A stretch of DNA of 6,115 bases from DASQDT01 sp036380435 (lineage in GTDB: Bacteria; Acidobacteriota; Blastocatellia; Pyrinomonadales; Pyrinomonadaceae), in NCBI GenBank assembly GCA_036380435.1, contig DASVES010000356.1, positions 1 to 6,115 on the forward strand, given 5' to 3'. Positions 5,584 to 6,115 of this stretch are shown in pieces. The position numbers were made by a program, and so were the translations under genes. The notes beneath the pieces are model-generated. The model had not been told where the DNA came from and ran no database searches. It saw only the letters and a program-made list of their open reading frames with translations. How positions within the stretch are numbered: position 1 is the first letter of the stretch; every line of letters starts with the position of its first letter.

Positions 5584-6115
5584 TACAGCAGCTTGTCCGG
5601 CGTAATCGGCAGTTCTCTGAGACGCCTGCCCGTGGCATGGAAGACGGCGTTGGCGATGGCCGCCGGGATGCCGACCATCCCTAGCTCGCCCATGCCCTTG
5701 ACGCCAAGCGGGTTGACTACGCGGTCGTCCTCCTCCACGAACATCGTCTCGACCTCGTGCACGTCGGCGTTGACCGGCACGTGGTAGTGCTGGAGGTTCG
5801 GGTTCATGATGCGGCCGTAGCGGTGATCGATCTCGGTCGCCTCCTGAAGCGCCATCCCGATGCCCCAGACCACGCCGCCGATCTCCTGACTGTGCGACGC
5901 CTTGGGGTTGATGATCTTGCCGCAGGCCGTCACCTCGATGACGCGCGTGACGCGGACGTTCCCGAGATCGGGGTCTATCTTGACCTCGACAAACTGCGCC
6001 CCATGCGCCAGCGTCGCGTACTTCTCGCGCTCTTTAGAGGGGCGCGCCTCGAAAGTCTCGATGATCTCGGCGAGGCCGTTGCGTTTCATGACTTCGGAGA
6101 CGCTGACGAAACGCG
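5583..6115 (-). CDS. Molybdopterin-binding subunit of a xanthine dehydrogenase/aldehyde oxidase family enzyme, PaoC-like (C-terminal part)
   Basis: The frame is open from the right window edge to the TAA at 5583-5585, giving 176 complete residues. It continues beyond the internal Met at 6089 (preceding residues RFVSVSEV), so the true start is outside; the family is usually 700-800 residues. This is the cofactor-binding catalytic subunit. Seen here are HGAQFVEVKIDPDLG, a strand carrying GKIINPKASHSQ, and GGVVWGIGMALQE. KGMGELG follows, in which the Glu encoded at 5685-5687 is the invariant catalytic base of the family. The ending NAVFHATG...LPITPDKLL closely matches the PaoC/YagR group, pointing to an aldehyde-oxidising enzyme with a cytosine dinucleotide cofactor. 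The substrate cannot be settled without the N-terminal substrate-pocket residues. The iron-sulfur and FAD subunit genes are expected to the right. It heads, within this window, the xdhC-mocA operon. Confidence 0.92.
   Translation of the reverse strand, partial: RFVSVSEVMKRNGLAEIIETFEARPSKEREKYATLAHGAQFVEVKIDPDLGNVRVTRVIEVTACGKIINPKASHSQEIGGVVWGIGMALQEATEIDHRYGRIMNPNLQHYHVPVNADVHEVETMFVEEDDRVVNPLGVKGMGELGMVGIPAAIANAVFHATGRRLRELPITPDKLL

Noticed and set aside
1..6115. CRISPR arrays, tRNA or rRNA genes, insertion sequences and phage genes
   Set aside because: I saw no regularly spaced repeats, no tRNA-like cloverleaf signals, no transposase motifs and no terminal inverted repeats with target duplications.

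Overview
The window is GC-rich, gene-dense bacterial DNA with Shine-Dalgarno motifs ahead of most genes, tight gene spacing and TTG/GTG starts. The gene mix (ABC-2 exporter, EthA-like monooxygenase, PaoC-type molybdenum hydroxylase with its XdhC and MocA helpers) would suit a free-living aerobic soil bacterium such as an acidobacterium. That placement is a guess, because nothing in the sequence fixes the phylum.

Layout. (1) Bases 1-1056, plus strand: the last 58 codons of an ABC ATPase, then an ABC-2-type permease whose TTG start overlaps the ATPase stop. (2) Bases 1107-3405, minus strand: a two-gene unit transcribed from right to left. A 494-residue flavin monooxygenase of the EthA/MymA Baeyer-Villiger group comes first, followed with an 8-nt overlap by a classical short-chain dehydrogenase. 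This unit converges on the permease across 50 bases. (3) Bases 3406-3686: the only sizeable non-coding stretch (281 bases), partly AT-rich. It holds the monooxygenase leader, an array of alternating 5-bp half-sites at strict 13-bp spacing, an 11-bp inverted repeat whose near arm abuts the ribosome binding site, a purine-rich degenerate repeat and a small hairpin. (4) Bases 3687-6115, minus strand: the C-terminal part of a PaoC-like molybdopterin-binding subunit, then XdhC, then a MocA-like cytidylyltransferase. This is a molybdenum hydroxylase operon with its dedicated cofactor-maturation genes.

How the genes work together. In region 4, family knowledge says MocA makes the cytosine dinucleotide form of the molybdenum cofactor, and XdhC binds it, protects it during sulfuration and helps insert it into the large subunit. 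The iron-sulfur and FAD subunits should lie to the right of the window. In region 2, the dehydrogenase and monooxygenase could act in series (alcohol to ketone to ester or lactone). The pair recalls the mycobacterial mymA-lipR-sadH operon but lacks the lipase. Region 1 is a separate export module.

I found no evidence of a wholly new system. The most unusual material is the regulatory architecture just upstream of the monooxygenase, and the XdhC and MocA reading frames, which share one frame and are separated by a single TGA.
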